DNA of 64,000 bases from Nakamurella deserti (GTDB lineage: Bacteria > Actinomycetota > Actinomycetes > Mycobacteriales > Nakamurellaceae): NCBI RefSeq assembly GCF_003260015.1, contig NZ_QCXS01000002.1, positions 2,046,001-2,110,000 of the forward strand, given 5' to 3'. Shown here piece after piece: positions 39,338 to 48,422 of the stretch (positions are counted from its first letter, which is position 1; the number at the start of each line of letters is the position of its first letter). The notes beneath the pieces were generated by a model. That model was not told the origin of the DNA. It made no database searches and was given only the letters and a program-made list of their open reading frames with translations. The position numbers and the translations under genes were made by a program.

Positions 39338-40507
39338 TCAGGCTGCGGCGTGCGCGAGTTCGGCGGCCTTGTCGGCGGCCTCGTCCATGGTGGCCACGAC
39401 GGTCACCATGGGGTGGGCGGCCTCGGCGAGGATCCGCAGGCCCTCCTCGACGTTGTTGCCGTCGAGACGGACGACCAGCGGCTTGCTGGCCTCGTCGCCG
39501 AGGATCTCCAGCGCCTGGACGATGCCGTTGGCCACCGCGTCACAGGCGGTGATGCCACCGAAGACGTTGACGAAGACGCTCTTCACGTCGGTGTCGGACA
39601 GGATGATGTCCAGCCCGTTCGCCATCACGGTCGCGCTGGCGCCGCCGCCGATGTCCAGGAAGTTGGCGGGCTTGACACCGCCGTGGGCCTCGCCGGCGTA
39701 GGCGACGACGTCCAGGGTGGACATGACCAGGCCCGCGCCGTTGCCGATGATGCCGACCTGGCCGTCGAGCTTGACGTAGTTGAGGTTCTTCTCCTTGGCG
39801 CGCGCCTCGAGCGGGTTCTGCGCCGCGGTGTCGGCGAAGGCGGCGTGCTCGGGGTGGCGGAATTCGGCGTTCTCGTCCAGCGAGACCTTGCCGTCCAGCG
39901 CCAGCACCTTGCCGTCCGGGTCCTTGACCAGGGGGTTGACCTCGACGAGGGTGGCGTCCTCGGCGACGAAGACCTCCCACAGCTGGACGAGGATGTCGAT
40001 GACCTGATCGCGCACCTCGGCCGGGAACCGGCCGGCGTCGGCGATCTCGGCCGCCTTGGCGCGGTCGACCCCGGTGACGGCGTCGACGGGGACCTTGGCC
40101 AGCGCCTCGGGGCGCTCGACGGCGAGCTGCTCGATCTCCATGCCGCCGTCCTTGCTGGCCATGGCCAGGAACGTGCGGTTGGACCGGTCGAGCAGGTAGG
40201 AGACGTAGTACTCCTCGGCGATGTCGCTGGCCGTGGTGATCAGCACCTGCCGGGTGACGTGACCCTTGATGTCCAGGCCCAGGATGGCCTCGGCCTTCTC
40301 CCGAGCGTCGGCCGGGGTGGCGGCGAACTTCACGCCGCCGGCCTTGCCACGGCCGCCGATCTTGACCTGGGACTTGACCATGACGGCGGTGCCCAGCTCG
40401 GTCGCGGCCGCCTCGGCTGCCTCCGCATCCGTGACGACGACGCCCGGGTTGCCGGGTACGCCGTGCTTCGTGAACAGTTCCTTCGCCTGGTACTCGTAAA
40501 GATCCAC
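39338..40507 (-). CDS. sucC: Succinyl-CoA synthetase beta subunit
   Basis: A 389-residue ATP-grasp subunit. It starts [36 protein letters not shown], the metal-site [17 protein letters not shown] and the GGGASA loop are conserved. The GTG at 40507 follows GGAGG at 8 nt, so the longer frame to 40636 is rejected. TAGGGT at 40605-40610 could be its -10 box, with a small inverted repeat (40620-40625/40636-40641) just upstream; no clear -35 is seen. First gene of sucCD. Confidence 0.96.
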   Translation of the reverse strand: MDLYEYQAKELFTKHGVPGNPGVVVTDAEAAEAAATELGTAVMVKSQVKIGGRGKAGGVKFAATPADAREKAEAILGLDIKGHVTRQVLITTASDIAEEYYVSYLLDRSNRTFLAMASKDGGMEIEQLAVERPEALAKVPVDAVTGVDRAKAAEIADAGRFPAEVRDQVIDILVQLWEVFVAEDATLVEVNPLVKDPDGKVLALDGKVSLDENAEFRHPEHAAFADTAAQNPLEARAKEKNLNYVKLDGQVGIIGNGAGLVMSTLDVVAYAGEAHGGVKPANFLDIGGGASATVMANGLDIILSDTDVKSVFVNVFGGITACDAVANGIVQALEILGDEASKPLVVRLDGNNVEEGLRILAEAAHPMVTVVATMDEAADKAAELAHAAA

Positions 40508-40675
40508 CTGCTGGCCTCCGGGAATCCGCTGGCGGGTTCCTCCCGCTCCAGCTCGACGGGCCCACCGCTGCCCGTTCCCAGGCGCGCCGTGGACCTGAGG
40601 AATCACCCTAGCCACGTGTCCTCGGGGGATGCACACCGAGGAAGCTGCGCGTGACGAACGACTCAGCGACGCTGG

Positions 40676-42532
40676 TCAGGCCCGCTTTCCGCGCGGCGCG
40701 CCGACCGGCCGGCGGGCACCGTCACGCCTGGTCGACCCACCGGCCGGTGCGGTCGCCGGCTCCGGCCGCAGCGCGAGCAACGCCGCCGCGGCCAGGGCCG
40801 CGGCCGCCAGCACCGCGGTCAGGACGAGCCCCGCCCGGAGCTCGAAGCGGACCTGGTGGGCCACCGCCGGAGTGACCACGACCCGGGTGAGTGCGACGGC
40901 GGCGACGGCGACCAGCAGGGTGGCCGTGGTCAGCCGGGACCGGCTCAGGCAGGCGGCCCACAGACCGGCCGCGAGTCCCAGCGCCAGCAGCCAGGCGGCG
41001 TAGACGTCGACCCGTGACCCGGCGACGAACAGCGCCGCCGACGGCCGGTTGTTGGCCTCGAAGACCGGCACCGCGAACGCGACGGCGATCAGCGCGGTCA
41101 GGCCGGCACCGACACCGGTCCGCAGCCGGCGGGCGGCGTCGGACCGGTCGGGCGGGTCCAGGTCGGTGGCGGAGTCGCGGTCGGCGAGCCGTCCGTCCAG
41201 GACCGCGGCGACGACGGCCGCGACGAGGGCGAGCCCGGCGGCGGCCATCCCCCACCAGGTGCCGGCGGCGCGGGTGACGCCTCCGGAGGTGAAGACGGCC
41301 GAGCTGACCCAGATCGACGACGAGCTGAACTCCAGGGTGATCAGCACCGCGGCGACCGGAGGCAGCCAGCCCAGCCGCAGCGCCCGGCGGGCGGGTGCCG
41401 CGGTGGGCGGCACCAGGGCCAGGACTCCGATGAGGGCCAGCAGGACCGCCGCCGGCAGGAAGGCGGCTCCGGCGGCGTCGAAGGAGGCCGGCCGGTCACC
41501 GATCAGCGTCGTGGCCTGTGGCTCGCGGTACGCGAGCAGCGCAGCCCCCGCCGCGAGCAGCGCGAGCACCGCCACGGCCACCGGCCCGACCCGTAGTGCC
41601 GTCGTCAGCGGACCGGGCCCGGTGTCCGGGGCGGCGGCGGGCGCCGTGGGGAGTTCGGCGGTCGCACCACTGCCGCGCACCAGCAGCCCGGCCAGCGCCA
41701 CCAGGACCGCACCGACCAGGCCCAGCCAGGCGGCGCCGGACGGGACCGTGTCGCCGCCGGCGAGGAGGGCGATCAGTGGTGCGACGGCCGCGGCGGCGCC
41801 CGCCCCCAGGAACACCCCGCGCGCCGACCGCGGCGACAGCGCGGGCGCGACCACCGCGACCAGACACAGGACGAGACCGCCGGCCACCGCCCCGGCGGCG
41901 CCGAACAGCCCGATGTCGGCCAGGCCGAGCGGCCGCACCAGCGGCACCGGGATGTCGTAGAGCACGCCGAACGACGCGGTGATCACCAGCGCCACGCCGA
42001 GCAGTCCCACGAACGTCGCGGGAGTCGCCCGGAAGGGCCGGGGCCGGTCGCGGACGTCCGCGGTCGCCGGGGCGGTCGGGTCGGGCGACTCGAACCCGTC
42101 GAACACCTGCCGCGCGGCCAGCGCGGCGGCCACCACGGCCAGCACGTCCGCGGCGACCGGCAGCACCGCACCCCACGACGGGCTGAGCGGGAAGGCGCTG
42201 ACGGACTCCACACCCAGCAGCTCGGGACGCAGCACGGTGTCCGGGGCGAACAGCAGGCCCAAATCGGCGAGCAGCCGGCCGACCGCGATCGCGCCGGCTC
42301 CGGCGAGCACCCCGAGGGTGCCGTCGGTGCAGATCCGGGTCATGACCAGCGCGACCACCAGCGGCAGGGCGATCAGCCAGCCGGTGCCGACGGCGGGGGC
42401 CGCGGACGACCCGTCGGCGGTGCTGACCACCGGCACCAGCAGGGTCAGCAGGGACAGCACCACCGACGCCACCAGCGCCGCCATCGGCGGCAGCCACCGG
42501 GCCCGGCCGCCGGACATCGAGCGGTCAGTCAT
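40676..42532 (-). CDS. Polytopic membrane protein, unknown function
   Basis: A 618-residue protein with roughly 14 hydrophobic segments, separated by short loops, and a basic C-terminus (RRDGARRPVGAPRGKRA). I do not recognise the family. It begins MTDRSMSGGRARWLPPMAAL; the ATG at 42532 is chosen, with a second ATG five codons later. It is divergent from a CPBP protease gene with only 90 bp between, so their promoters overlap or are adjacent. A transporter or envelope-assembly role is possible but not shown. Confidence 0.75.
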   Translation of the reverse strand: MTDRSMSGGRARWLPPMAALVASVVLSLLTLLVPVVSTADGSSAAPAVGTGWLIALPLVVALVMTRICTDGTLGVLAGAGAIAVGRLLADLGLLFAPDTVLRPELLGVESVSAFPLSPSWGAVLPVAADVLAVVAAALAARQVFDGFESPDPTAPATADVRDRPRPFRATPATFVGLLGVALVITASFGVLYDIPVPLVRPLGLADIGLFGAAGAVAGGLVLCLVAVVAPALSPRSARGVFLGAGAAAAVAPLIALLAGGDTVPSGAAWLGLVGAVLVALAGLLVRGSGATAELPTAPAAAPDTGPGPLTTALRVGPVAVAVLALLAAGAALLAYREPQATTLIGDRPASFDAAGAAFLPAAVLLALIGVLALVPPTAAPARRALRLGWLPPVAAVLITLEFSSSSIWVSSAVFTSGGVTRAAGTWWGMAAAGLALVAAVVAAVLDGRLADRDSATDLDPPDRSDAARRLRTGVGAGLTALIAVAFAVPVFEANNRPSAALFVAGSRVDVYAAWLLALGLAAGLWAACLSRSRLTTATLLVAVAAVALTRVVVTPAVAHQVRFELRAGLVLTAVLAAAALAAAALLALRPEPATAPAGGSTRRDGARRPVGAPRGKRA

Positions 42533-42622
42533 GGCGTCGACCCTAGTGGCGTGCACCGTTCCCACCGGTGCGTCGCGGAGCCGTCGGCGCAGCGCGCGAC
42601 CGGCGGCCGCTAGCCTCCGCGC

Positions 42623-43330
42623 GTGGACAGCCCCCGTCGCCGCGCGCTCGGTGCCGCCGTCACGGTGCAGGTCAGCCGCTTCCTGGTGCTGTACGCCACC
42701 GTTCTGCTGGCGCCGCTGGTGGGGATCTCCGGATGGTTCGTGGGGCTGGCGGCCAACGTCACCTGCACGGTGTTCGCGGTCGTGCTCGTCACCCGGTACC
42801 GGCTGTGGCACCGGATCGGCTGGTCGTGGCGGCCGCGCGGGCGGCGGTCGTTGCCGTGGCTGGCGCCGTTCCTCGTCGAGGCCCTGCTGTGGACGCTGCC
42901 GGCCGGTCTCGTCGACCGGCCGCCCGGGTACGGGTGGTGGTCGCTGAGCCTGCTCCTGGTGGGGGTGAACGAGGAGCTGACGAGCCGGGGCGTCGTGCTG
43001 AGCCGGCTGGAGCGGGCGTTCCCGCCGGGCGTGGCCGTGGCGGTCACCGCCGCACTGTTCGGCCTGCAGCATCTGTCCGCCTTCGCCACCACCTCCCGCG
43101 GCGGCGTCGACATCCTCGGCAACGTGCTCGCCTCGGCCTGTTTCGGGGTGGCCCTGGGCGCCTACCAGTCGCGCTTCCGGTGGATCGTGCCGCTGATCGC
43201 GGCCCACGCCGTCCTCGACCTCACCCCGACCCTGGGGGCGTGGTCGTTCGGCGACCTCGCCGTCGCCGCCATCTCGGTCGCCTACCTCGCGGTGGGGGTG
43301 GCGATCCTGCGCGGACGGGCGCCGTCCTGA
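42623..43330 (+). CDS. CPBP family intramembrane metalloprotease
   Basis: A 235-residue membrane protein with about seven helices. The Abi/CPBP motifs are NEELTSRG (Glu117-Glu118, Arg122), FGLQH (His150) and a later AAHAVLD His, the conserved metal-site set. Relatives include bacteriocin self-immunity proteins and Rce1-type proteases. Starts at GTG 42623. First of three plus-strand membrane-protein genes. Confidence 0.82.
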   Translation: MDSPRRRALGAAVTVQVSRFLVLYATVLLAPLVGISGWFVGLAANVTCTVFAVVLVTRYRLWHRIGWSWRPRGRRSLPWLAPFLVEALLWTLPAGLVDRPPGYGWWSLSLLLVGVNEELTSRGVVLSRLERAFPPGVAVAVTAALFGLQHLSAFATTSRGGVDILGNVLASACFGVALGAYQSRFRWIVPLIAAHAVLDLTPTLGAWSFGDLAVAAISVAYLAVGVAILRGRAPS

Positions 43331-43400
43331 CCGCACGGCCACCGCACGGGCGGCCGTTACGCTGGCGGGCGACCTGTCCCACCCACGATCGGAACCACGA

Positions 43401-43772
43401 GTGACCGGCCCGCTGGCGTACGCGCTGATGGTGGCCGGGCTGCTGCTGGCGGCGTGGACCGGGCTGTGGGCCCACCGGCGCAGGCCCGTGAACGCCGGGC
43501 AGATCATCGGTGCGCTGGTGCTCGAGGCAGGCCTGCTGGTGCAGTCGGTCATCGGCATCGTGCGGCTCGCCGGGGACGCGACCGTGGCCGAGCCCGTGAC
43601 CTTCGTCGCCTACGCGATCGGGGTGCTGGCGCCGCTGCCGCTGGGCGTCTACCTGGCGCGCATCGAACGGACCCGCTGGGGATCGGTGTCGTTGTGCTTC
43701 ACCGCGGTGGTCGTCGCCGTGATGGGTCTGCGGTTGCTGCAGTTGTGGCGGATGGGAGTGCCCGTTGTCTGA
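43401..43772 (+). CDS. Small integral membrane protein, 123 residues
   Basis: Four hydrophobic helices (about 5-24, 36-56, 64-83, 93-112) and few loops. GTG at 43401. Family not recognised with certainty. It overlaps the next gene by 8 nt, so the two are co-translated and perhaps form a complex. Confidence 0.7.
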   Translation: MTGPLAYALMVAGLLLAAWTGLWAHRRRPVNAGQIIGALVLEAGLLVQSVIGIVRLAGDATVAEPVTFVAYAIGVLAPLPLGVYLARIERTRWGSVSLCFTAVVVAVMGLRLLQLWRMGVPVV

Positions 43773-44211
43773 GTCGGAGTCCCGGCCGGTGTCCGGCGGA
43801 CCGCCGGAGGGCGCCGAGCGGACCGGCCCCCGGCGCGCCCTGGTCGCCGTGTACGCCACCTTCGCCCTGGCGGCGACGGCCCGTGCCGCGGTCCAGCTGG
43901 GTACCCAGTTCGACCGGGCCCCGCTCGCCTACCTGCTCTCGGCCTTCTCCGGACTCGTCTACATCGCCGCCACCGTCGGGCTCGTCTCCCACCGCCCGTG
44001 GTCACGGCCCCTGGCGTGGGCCGCGTGCAGCGTCGAGCTGGCCGGGGTGCTGGTCGTCGGGGTGCTGTCGATCCTGGACGCCGAGGCGTTCCCCCGGGAC
44101 ACCGTCTGGTCGAAGTTCGGCAGCGGCTACGTCTTCATCCCCCTGATCCTGCCGATCGTGGGCCTGTACTACCTGCACCGCACCCGGCCGGCCGCCGCCG
44201 TACCCGCCTGA
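43765..44211 (+). CDS. Integral membrane protein, 148 residues
   Basis: A polar ~22-residue start, then four helices (about 24-44, 55-73, 81-103, 123-140) with LYYLHRTRP at the end. The start is a TTG at 43765, supported by GGGAG at 8 nt inside the preceding gene. Conserved hypothetical; function unknown. Co-translated with the preceding small membrane protein. Confidence 0.72.
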   Translation: MSESESRPVSGGPPEGAERTGPRRALVAVYATFALAATARAAVQLGTQFDRAPLAYLLSAFSGLVYIAATVGLVSHRPWSRPLAWAACSVELAGVLVVGVLSILDAEAFPRDTVWSKFGSGYVFIPLILPIVGLYYLHRTRPAAAVPA

Positions 44212-44228
44212 CGCGGACCTCCCGCCAC

Positions 44229-44250
44229 GGTCCCGGGACGACCCGGGATC
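44229..44250. terminator. Possible bidirectional terminator hairpin
   Basis: TCCCGGG-acga-CCCGGGA (44231-44248) forms a 7-bp stem with a tetraloop in the 41-bp gap between two convergent genes. There is no U-tract on either strand, so this is a weak call resting mainly on position. Confidence 0.35.
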
Positions 44251-44252
44251 GG

Positions 44253-45176
44253 TCACGGACCCGGTGACCGCGCCGGCAGGTCGAGAGGGCCGACGCCGCC
44301 GGACAGACCGGACAGCTTGTCGGGGTTGGCCACCAGCAACAGCTGCCGGATCAGCCCGTCGGCGACCACGAGCTGGAACACCCCGTACAGCGCTGCACCG
44401 GTGGTGATCCGCCACGCCGGCGCCCCGTTGACCTGGACGACCTCCAGAACGGTGTCCGGGTCGGCCTTGCCGGCGATCCCGACCATGAAACGGGCCACGT
44501 TCCACGGGCCCACCACCGGATTGCGGGCGGCCTGTCGTTTGCCGCCACCGTCGGACAGCAGCACGACCTCCGGCGCCATCAGGTCCATCAGCCCCTGCAC
44601 GTCGCCGGTGTGCAGCGACTGCTGGAAACCCGTCATGACCTGCCGCACGACCTGCGGGTCGGTGTCGAAGCGGGGGCGGCGTGCCTGCACGTGTGCGCGC
44701 GCCCGGTGCGCGATCTGGCGCACCGCGGCGGGGCTCTTGTCCACCGCCGCGGCGATCTCGTCGTAGTCGTAGCCGAACACCTCGCGCAGCACGAACACCG
44801 CCCGCTCGGGCGGTGCGAGCGACTCCAGCACCACCAGCAGCGCCATCGACACCGACTCGGCGAGCACCACGTCGTCGAGCACGTCGGGCACGGTGAGCAG
44901 CGGCTCCGGCAGCCACGGGCCGATGTAGTCCTCCCGGCGGCGGGCCGTGGTCCGCATCCGGTTCAGCGCCAGCCGGGTGGTGATCCGCACGAGGTAGGCG
45001 CGGGGATGCACGATCTCGTCGGCTCCGGTCGCACCGGCGTCGGCGTGCGCGGCCGACCACCGCACCCACACCTCCTGCACGACGTCCTCGGCGTCCGCGG
45101 CGGAGCCGAGCATCTCGTAGGCGACCGTGAACAGCAGCGACCGGTGTTCGGTGAACCGGCGTTCGGCGGCGCTCAT
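44253..45176 (-). CDS. ECF41-family RNA polymerase sigma factor (SigJ type) with SnoaL-like C-terminal domain
   Basis: A 307-residue sigma factor: sigma2 (1-75), sigma4 (about 108-165, DYDEIAAAVDKSPAAVRQIAHRARA) and a C-terminal NTF2/SnoaL-like domain in place of an anti-sigma factor. The ECF41 hallmarks are all visible: WLPEP at 88-92, DGGGK at 210-214 and NPDKL at 285-289. In studied members the extension both activates and restrains the sigma. It lies 4 nt after the CMD-like gene in one operon, behind a matching ECF41 promoter. Confidence 0.93.
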   Translation of the reverse strand: MSAAERRFTEHRSLLFTVAYEMLGSAADAEDVVQEVWVRWSAAHADAGATGADEIVHPRAYLVRITTRLALNRMRTTARRREDYIGPWLPEPLLTVPDVLDDVVLAESVSMALLVVLESLAPPERAVFVLREVFGYDYDEIAAAVDKSPAAVRQIAHRARAHVQARRPRFDTDPQVVRQVMTGFQQSLHTGDVQGLMDLMAPEVVLLSDGGGKRQAARNPVVGPWNVARFMVGIAGKADPDTVLEVVQVNGAPAWRITTGAALYGVFQLVVADGLIRQLLLVANPDKLSGLSGGVGPLDLPARSPGP

Positions 45177-45180
45177 CCGG

Positions 45181-45789
45181 TCAGTGTCCGGGCAGTCGAC
45201 AGGCCGCCGAGAATCCCTGCGCGACCAGGCCGAGGGCCGCGTTCATCCGTGACCGCTGGTTCTCCAGGGCGACGACGGCGGTCAGCTCGATCGTCGCGGC
45301 GTCACCGAGCTCGGCCCGCAGGGCGGCCACCATCGCGTCGGTGACGGCCGGCGGCGTCGCCGTCATGGCCTCGGCGAACTCGATGACGGCGCGTTCGACG
45401 GGGCTGTAGAGGGGGCTGTCCCGCCACTGCCGGACGTGCTGCAGCTTCGCCAGGTCCAGCCCGTCCTTCTCGGCCAGGAACCAGCCGAAGTCCACGCACC
45501 AGCTGCAGCCGATCTCCACGGCCGCGGTCAGCGTGGCCAGCGTCTTCAGCTGTGGATCCAGCGCCTTCCACGACGCGACCCGGCGTTCGAAGCCGAGGAT
45601 GCCGAACAGCACCCGGCGGTTGCGGGCCAGGGCCCAGCCGTTGTCGGGGATGTCGCCGTACATCCGGCGGCCGATCCGGCCGGCCAGCGACCACAACCGG
45701 CCGGGCGGCGGGGTGATGGGTACCCGCGCGAGCTGCTGCCGGGCGACGTACTCGGTGGCGGCGGCGGGGTGGACGAGCGTGTCGGTCAT
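45181..45789 (-). CDS. Carboxymuconolactone decarboxylase-like protein, ECF41 partner
   Basis: A 202-residue AhpD/CMD-fold protein. The redox motif is EIGCSWCVDFG (Glu92, Cys95, Cys98), with Asp100-Phe in place of the usual downstream His, so a thiol-redox role is likely but altered. ATG at 45789 has AGGAG upstream. CMD-type genes are the standard genomic partners and targets of ECF41 sigmas. Substrate unknown. Confidence 0.87.
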   Translation of the reverse strand: MTDTLVHPAAATEYVARQQLARVPITPPPGRLWSLAGRIGRRMYGDIPDNGWALARNRRVLFGILGFERRVASWKALDPQLKTLATLTAAVEIGCSWCVDFGWFLAEKDGLDLAKLQHVRQWRDSPLYSPVERAVIEFAEAMTATPPAVTDAMVAALRAELGDAATIELTAVVALENQRSRMNAALGLVAQGFSAACRLPGH

Positions 45790-45838
45790 GGCGTGCTCCT
45801 GGACGATCGGCCGGGACCGTTCCCGGCTCGACCACTCC

Positions 45839-45865
45839 GACACCGCCCGCCGGCCCCGTGTGACA
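45839..45865 (-). promoter_or_regulatory. ECF41-type promoter (TGTCACA-N16-TGTC)
   Basis: On the minus strand TGTCACA (45865-45859) is followed, after exactly 16 nt, by TGTC (45842-45839). The known ECF41 consensus is TGTCACA-N16-CGTC, so only the first base of the -10 differs. It lies 50-76 nt upstream of the CMD-like start and just after the pcrA stop. This implies the sigma factor activates its own operon. Confidence 0.78.
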
Positions 45866-45870
45866 CCGAC

Positions 45871-48354
45871 TCAGAGTTTGGTCATCGGGACGCCGCCGAT
45901 GAGCATCAACCGCACCGTGCCGGCGGCGCCGAAATCGATGGTCGCCGTCGCCCGCACCCCGCTGCCGTCGGAGGCGACGACCTTGCCGAGCCCGTACTTG
46001 TCGTGCGAGACGCGGTCACCCACGGCCAGCACCAGGGCCGGCTTGTTCTGCCAGCCCTTGAACCCGGTGCTGCGCATGCCGCCGGCGGCGATCCGGGTCT
46101 GCGCCGATTCGCTGGAGGCGTTCTGGTAGCGGCCGCCTCTGTCGCCACGGTCACCGAACCGGCCGGCACTGACCGGTGCCGAGCGGGTCCAGTCGGTCTC
46201 CTGCGCCTCCACGAGCCGGCGCCAGTCCATCAGCTCCGGCGGGATGTCGTCGAGGAAGCGCGACGGCGGGTTGGCCCCGGGCTGTCCCCAGTTCGACCGC
46301 ATCGCCGCGCGCGAGACGTACAGCCGCTGCTGGGAGCGGGTGATGCCGACGTAGGCGAGCCGGCGCTCCTCGGCCAGCTCCTTCTCGTCGGTCAGCGCCC
46401 GCATGTGCGGGAACAGGCCGTCCTCCCAACCGGTCAGGAAGACGACCGGGAACTCCAGCCCCTTGGCGGTGTGCAGCGTCATGAGCGTGACGACACCGGC
46501 GTCGGAGTCCGGGATCTGGTCCGCGTCGGCGACCAGCGACAGCTGCTCGAGGACGGCGGAGAGCAGCTCGATGCCCGGTGCGTACTCGTCCTCCCCCTGC
46601 TGCAGCAGCTCGGCCCGCTCCCGCAGCACGGTGACCAGCTGCTCGAGGTTCTCCACCCGGGGGGCGTCCTGCGGATCGGCGCTGTTCTCCAGCTCGGCCA
46701 GGTATCCGCTGCGCTCCAGCACCGTCGACAGCAGGTCGGCGGGCTCCATGCCGTCGGCGAGGAGCTCGCGCAGTCCGGCGATGAGCGTGTTGAACGACTC
46801 GATGGCGTTGACCGATCGCGCCACCAGGAACGGGATCTCCCGGACCCGGGTCATCGCCTCGGCGAACGGGATCCGCTCGTTGGCCGCGAACACCGCGATG
46901 GACGCCTCGGCGCGGTCACCGATGCCGCGCTTGGGCACGTTCATGATCCGGCGCAGCGACACCTCGTCGGCCGGGTTGGCCAGCGCGCGGAGGTAGGCCA
47001 GCGCGTCCTTGACCTCGCGACGCTCGTAGAAGCGCACCCCGCCGACGATCTTGTAGGGCATCCCGAGCCGCACGAAGATGTCCTCGAAGGCGCGGGACGA
47101 GGAGTTCGTCCGGTAGAAGACGGCGACGTCGCCGAAGCGGATCTCCCCCGCGTCGACCAGCCGGTCGATCTCGCCACAGACGAACGACGCCTCGTCGTAC
47201 TCGTTGTCGGCGACGTAGCCGACGATGGGTTCGCCGCTGCCGGACGCCGTCCACAGGCTCTTGGCCCGGCGCCCCGGATTACGGGCGATGACCGCGTTCG
47301 CCGCCGAGAGGATGTTCTGCGTCGAGCGGTAGTTCTGCTCCAGCAGGATCGTCCGGGCGTCCGGGTAGTCCCGCTCGAACTCGACGATGTTGCGGATGGT
47401 GGCGCCACGGAAGGCGTAGATCGACTGGTCGGCGTCACCCACCACCACCAGCTCGGCGGGCGCGACGGCCTTCGGATCGTCGGGGTCGGCGGTGCCGACC
47501 AACTCCTTGACCAGCATGTACTGCGCGTGGTTGGTGTCCTGGTACTCGTCGACCAGGACGTGCCGGAAGCGACGGCGGTAGTGCTCGGCGACGGCGGGGA
47601 ACGCCTGCAGCAGCGCGACGGTCTCCATGATGAGGTCGTCGAAGTCCAGCGCCGAGGCGCCCTTGAGGCGGGCCTGGTAGCGGGCGTAGACGTCGGCGAC
47701 GGTGCGCTCGATGTCGTTGTCGGCGCGGTCGGCGGCGGTCGCCGGGTCGATCAGCTCGTTCTTGAGGTTGGAGATCTGCGCGGCGATGCTCTTCGGCGCG
47801 AACTTCTTCGGATCGAGCTCAAGATCGTTGGCCACCAGCGCGACCAGCCGCTGGGAGTCGGCCGAGTCGTAGATGGTGAAGCTGGACCTGTAGCCGAGCT
47901 GGGTGGCCTCGTTGCGCAGGATCCGCACGCACATCGAGTGGAAGGTGCTGACCCACATCGCCCGCGACCGCGCACCGACCAGATCGCCGACCCTCTCCCG
48001 CATCTCGGCGGCGGCCTTGTTGGTGAAGGTGATGGCGAGGATCTCGCCGGGGGTGGCACCGCCCGCGGCCAGCAGGTAGGCGATCCGGCGGGTGAGGACG
48101 CGGGTCTTGCCGGAGCCGGCGCCGGCCACGATCAGCAGCGGGGCCCCGCGGTGCTGCACGGCGTCCCGCTGGCGGTCGTTGAGGTCCTCCAGCAGCGACG
48201 CGGCGCGCGCCCGGCGGGCCATCGAGGCGTCGTCGGCGGCACGCTGCTCGGCCGTCGGGACGACGTCGACCGCGGGTGCGGCGAACAACCCGTCCTCGAC
48301 CGGCACAGCGCGGGGGGACACGGAACGGGGGTACGCGGCGGACTGCTGAGTCAT
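45871..48354 (-). CDS. pcrA: UvrD/PcrA-type superfamily 1A DNA helicase
   Basis: An 827-residue 3'-5' DNA helicase for repair and conflict resolution. Walker A AGAGSGKT at 77-84, motif Ia TFTNKAAAEM, motif II VDEYQDTN, motif III VVGDADQSIYAFRGA, motif IV QNYRST, motif V MTLHTAKGLEF and motif VI VGITRSQQ are all present. The C-terminus ends in a Tudor-like RNAP-binding module (VGDRVSHDKYGLGKVV). The start is ATG 48354; a GTG at 48366 in frame would add four residues. Chromosomal position near chorismate mutase parallels mycobacterial uvrD1. Confidence 0.94.
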   Translation of the reverse strand: MTQQSAAYPRSVSPRAVPVEDGLFAAPAVDVVPTAEQRAADDASMARRARAASLLEDLNDRQRDAVQHRGAPLLIVAGAGSGKTRVLTRRIAYLLAAGGATPGEILAITFTNKAAAEMRERVGDLVGARSRAMWVSTFHSMCVRILRNEATQLGYRSSFTIYDSADSQRLVALVANDLELDPKKFAPKSIAAQISNLKNELIDPATAADRADNDIERTVADVYARYQARLKGASALDFDDLIMETVALLQAFPAVAEHYRRRFRHVLVDEYQDTNHAQYMLVKELVGTADPDDPKAVAPAELVVVGDADQSIYAFRGATIRNIVEFERDYPDARTILLEQNYRSTQNILSAANAVIARNPGRRAKSLWTASGSGEPIVGYVADNEYDEASFVCGEIDRLVDAGEIRFGDVAVFYRTNSSSRAFEDIFVRLGMPYKIVGGVRFYERREVKDALAYLRALANPADEVSLRRIMNVPKRGIGDRAEASIAVFAANERIPFAEAMTRVREIPFLVARSVNAIESFNTLIAGLRELLADGMEPADLLSTVLERSGYLAELENSADPQDAPRVENLEQLVTVLRERAELLQQGEDEYAPGIELLSAVLEQLSLVADADQIPDSDAGVVTLMTLHTAKGLEFPVVFLTGWEDGLFPHMRALTDEKELAEERRLAYVGITRSQQRLYVSRAAMRSNWGQPGANPPSRFLDDIPPELMDWRRLVEAQETDWTRSAPVSAGRFGDRGDRGGRYQNASSESAQTRIAAGGMRSTGFKGWQNKPALVLAVGDRVSHDKYGLGKVVASDGSGVRATATIDFGAAGTVRLMLIGGVPMTKL

Positions 48355-48422
48355 ATCGGGAACCACGCTACCGCCGCGCACCGACAGCGACCCCCGCCGC
48401 GGGACACGGCCGGGCGCGTCGC

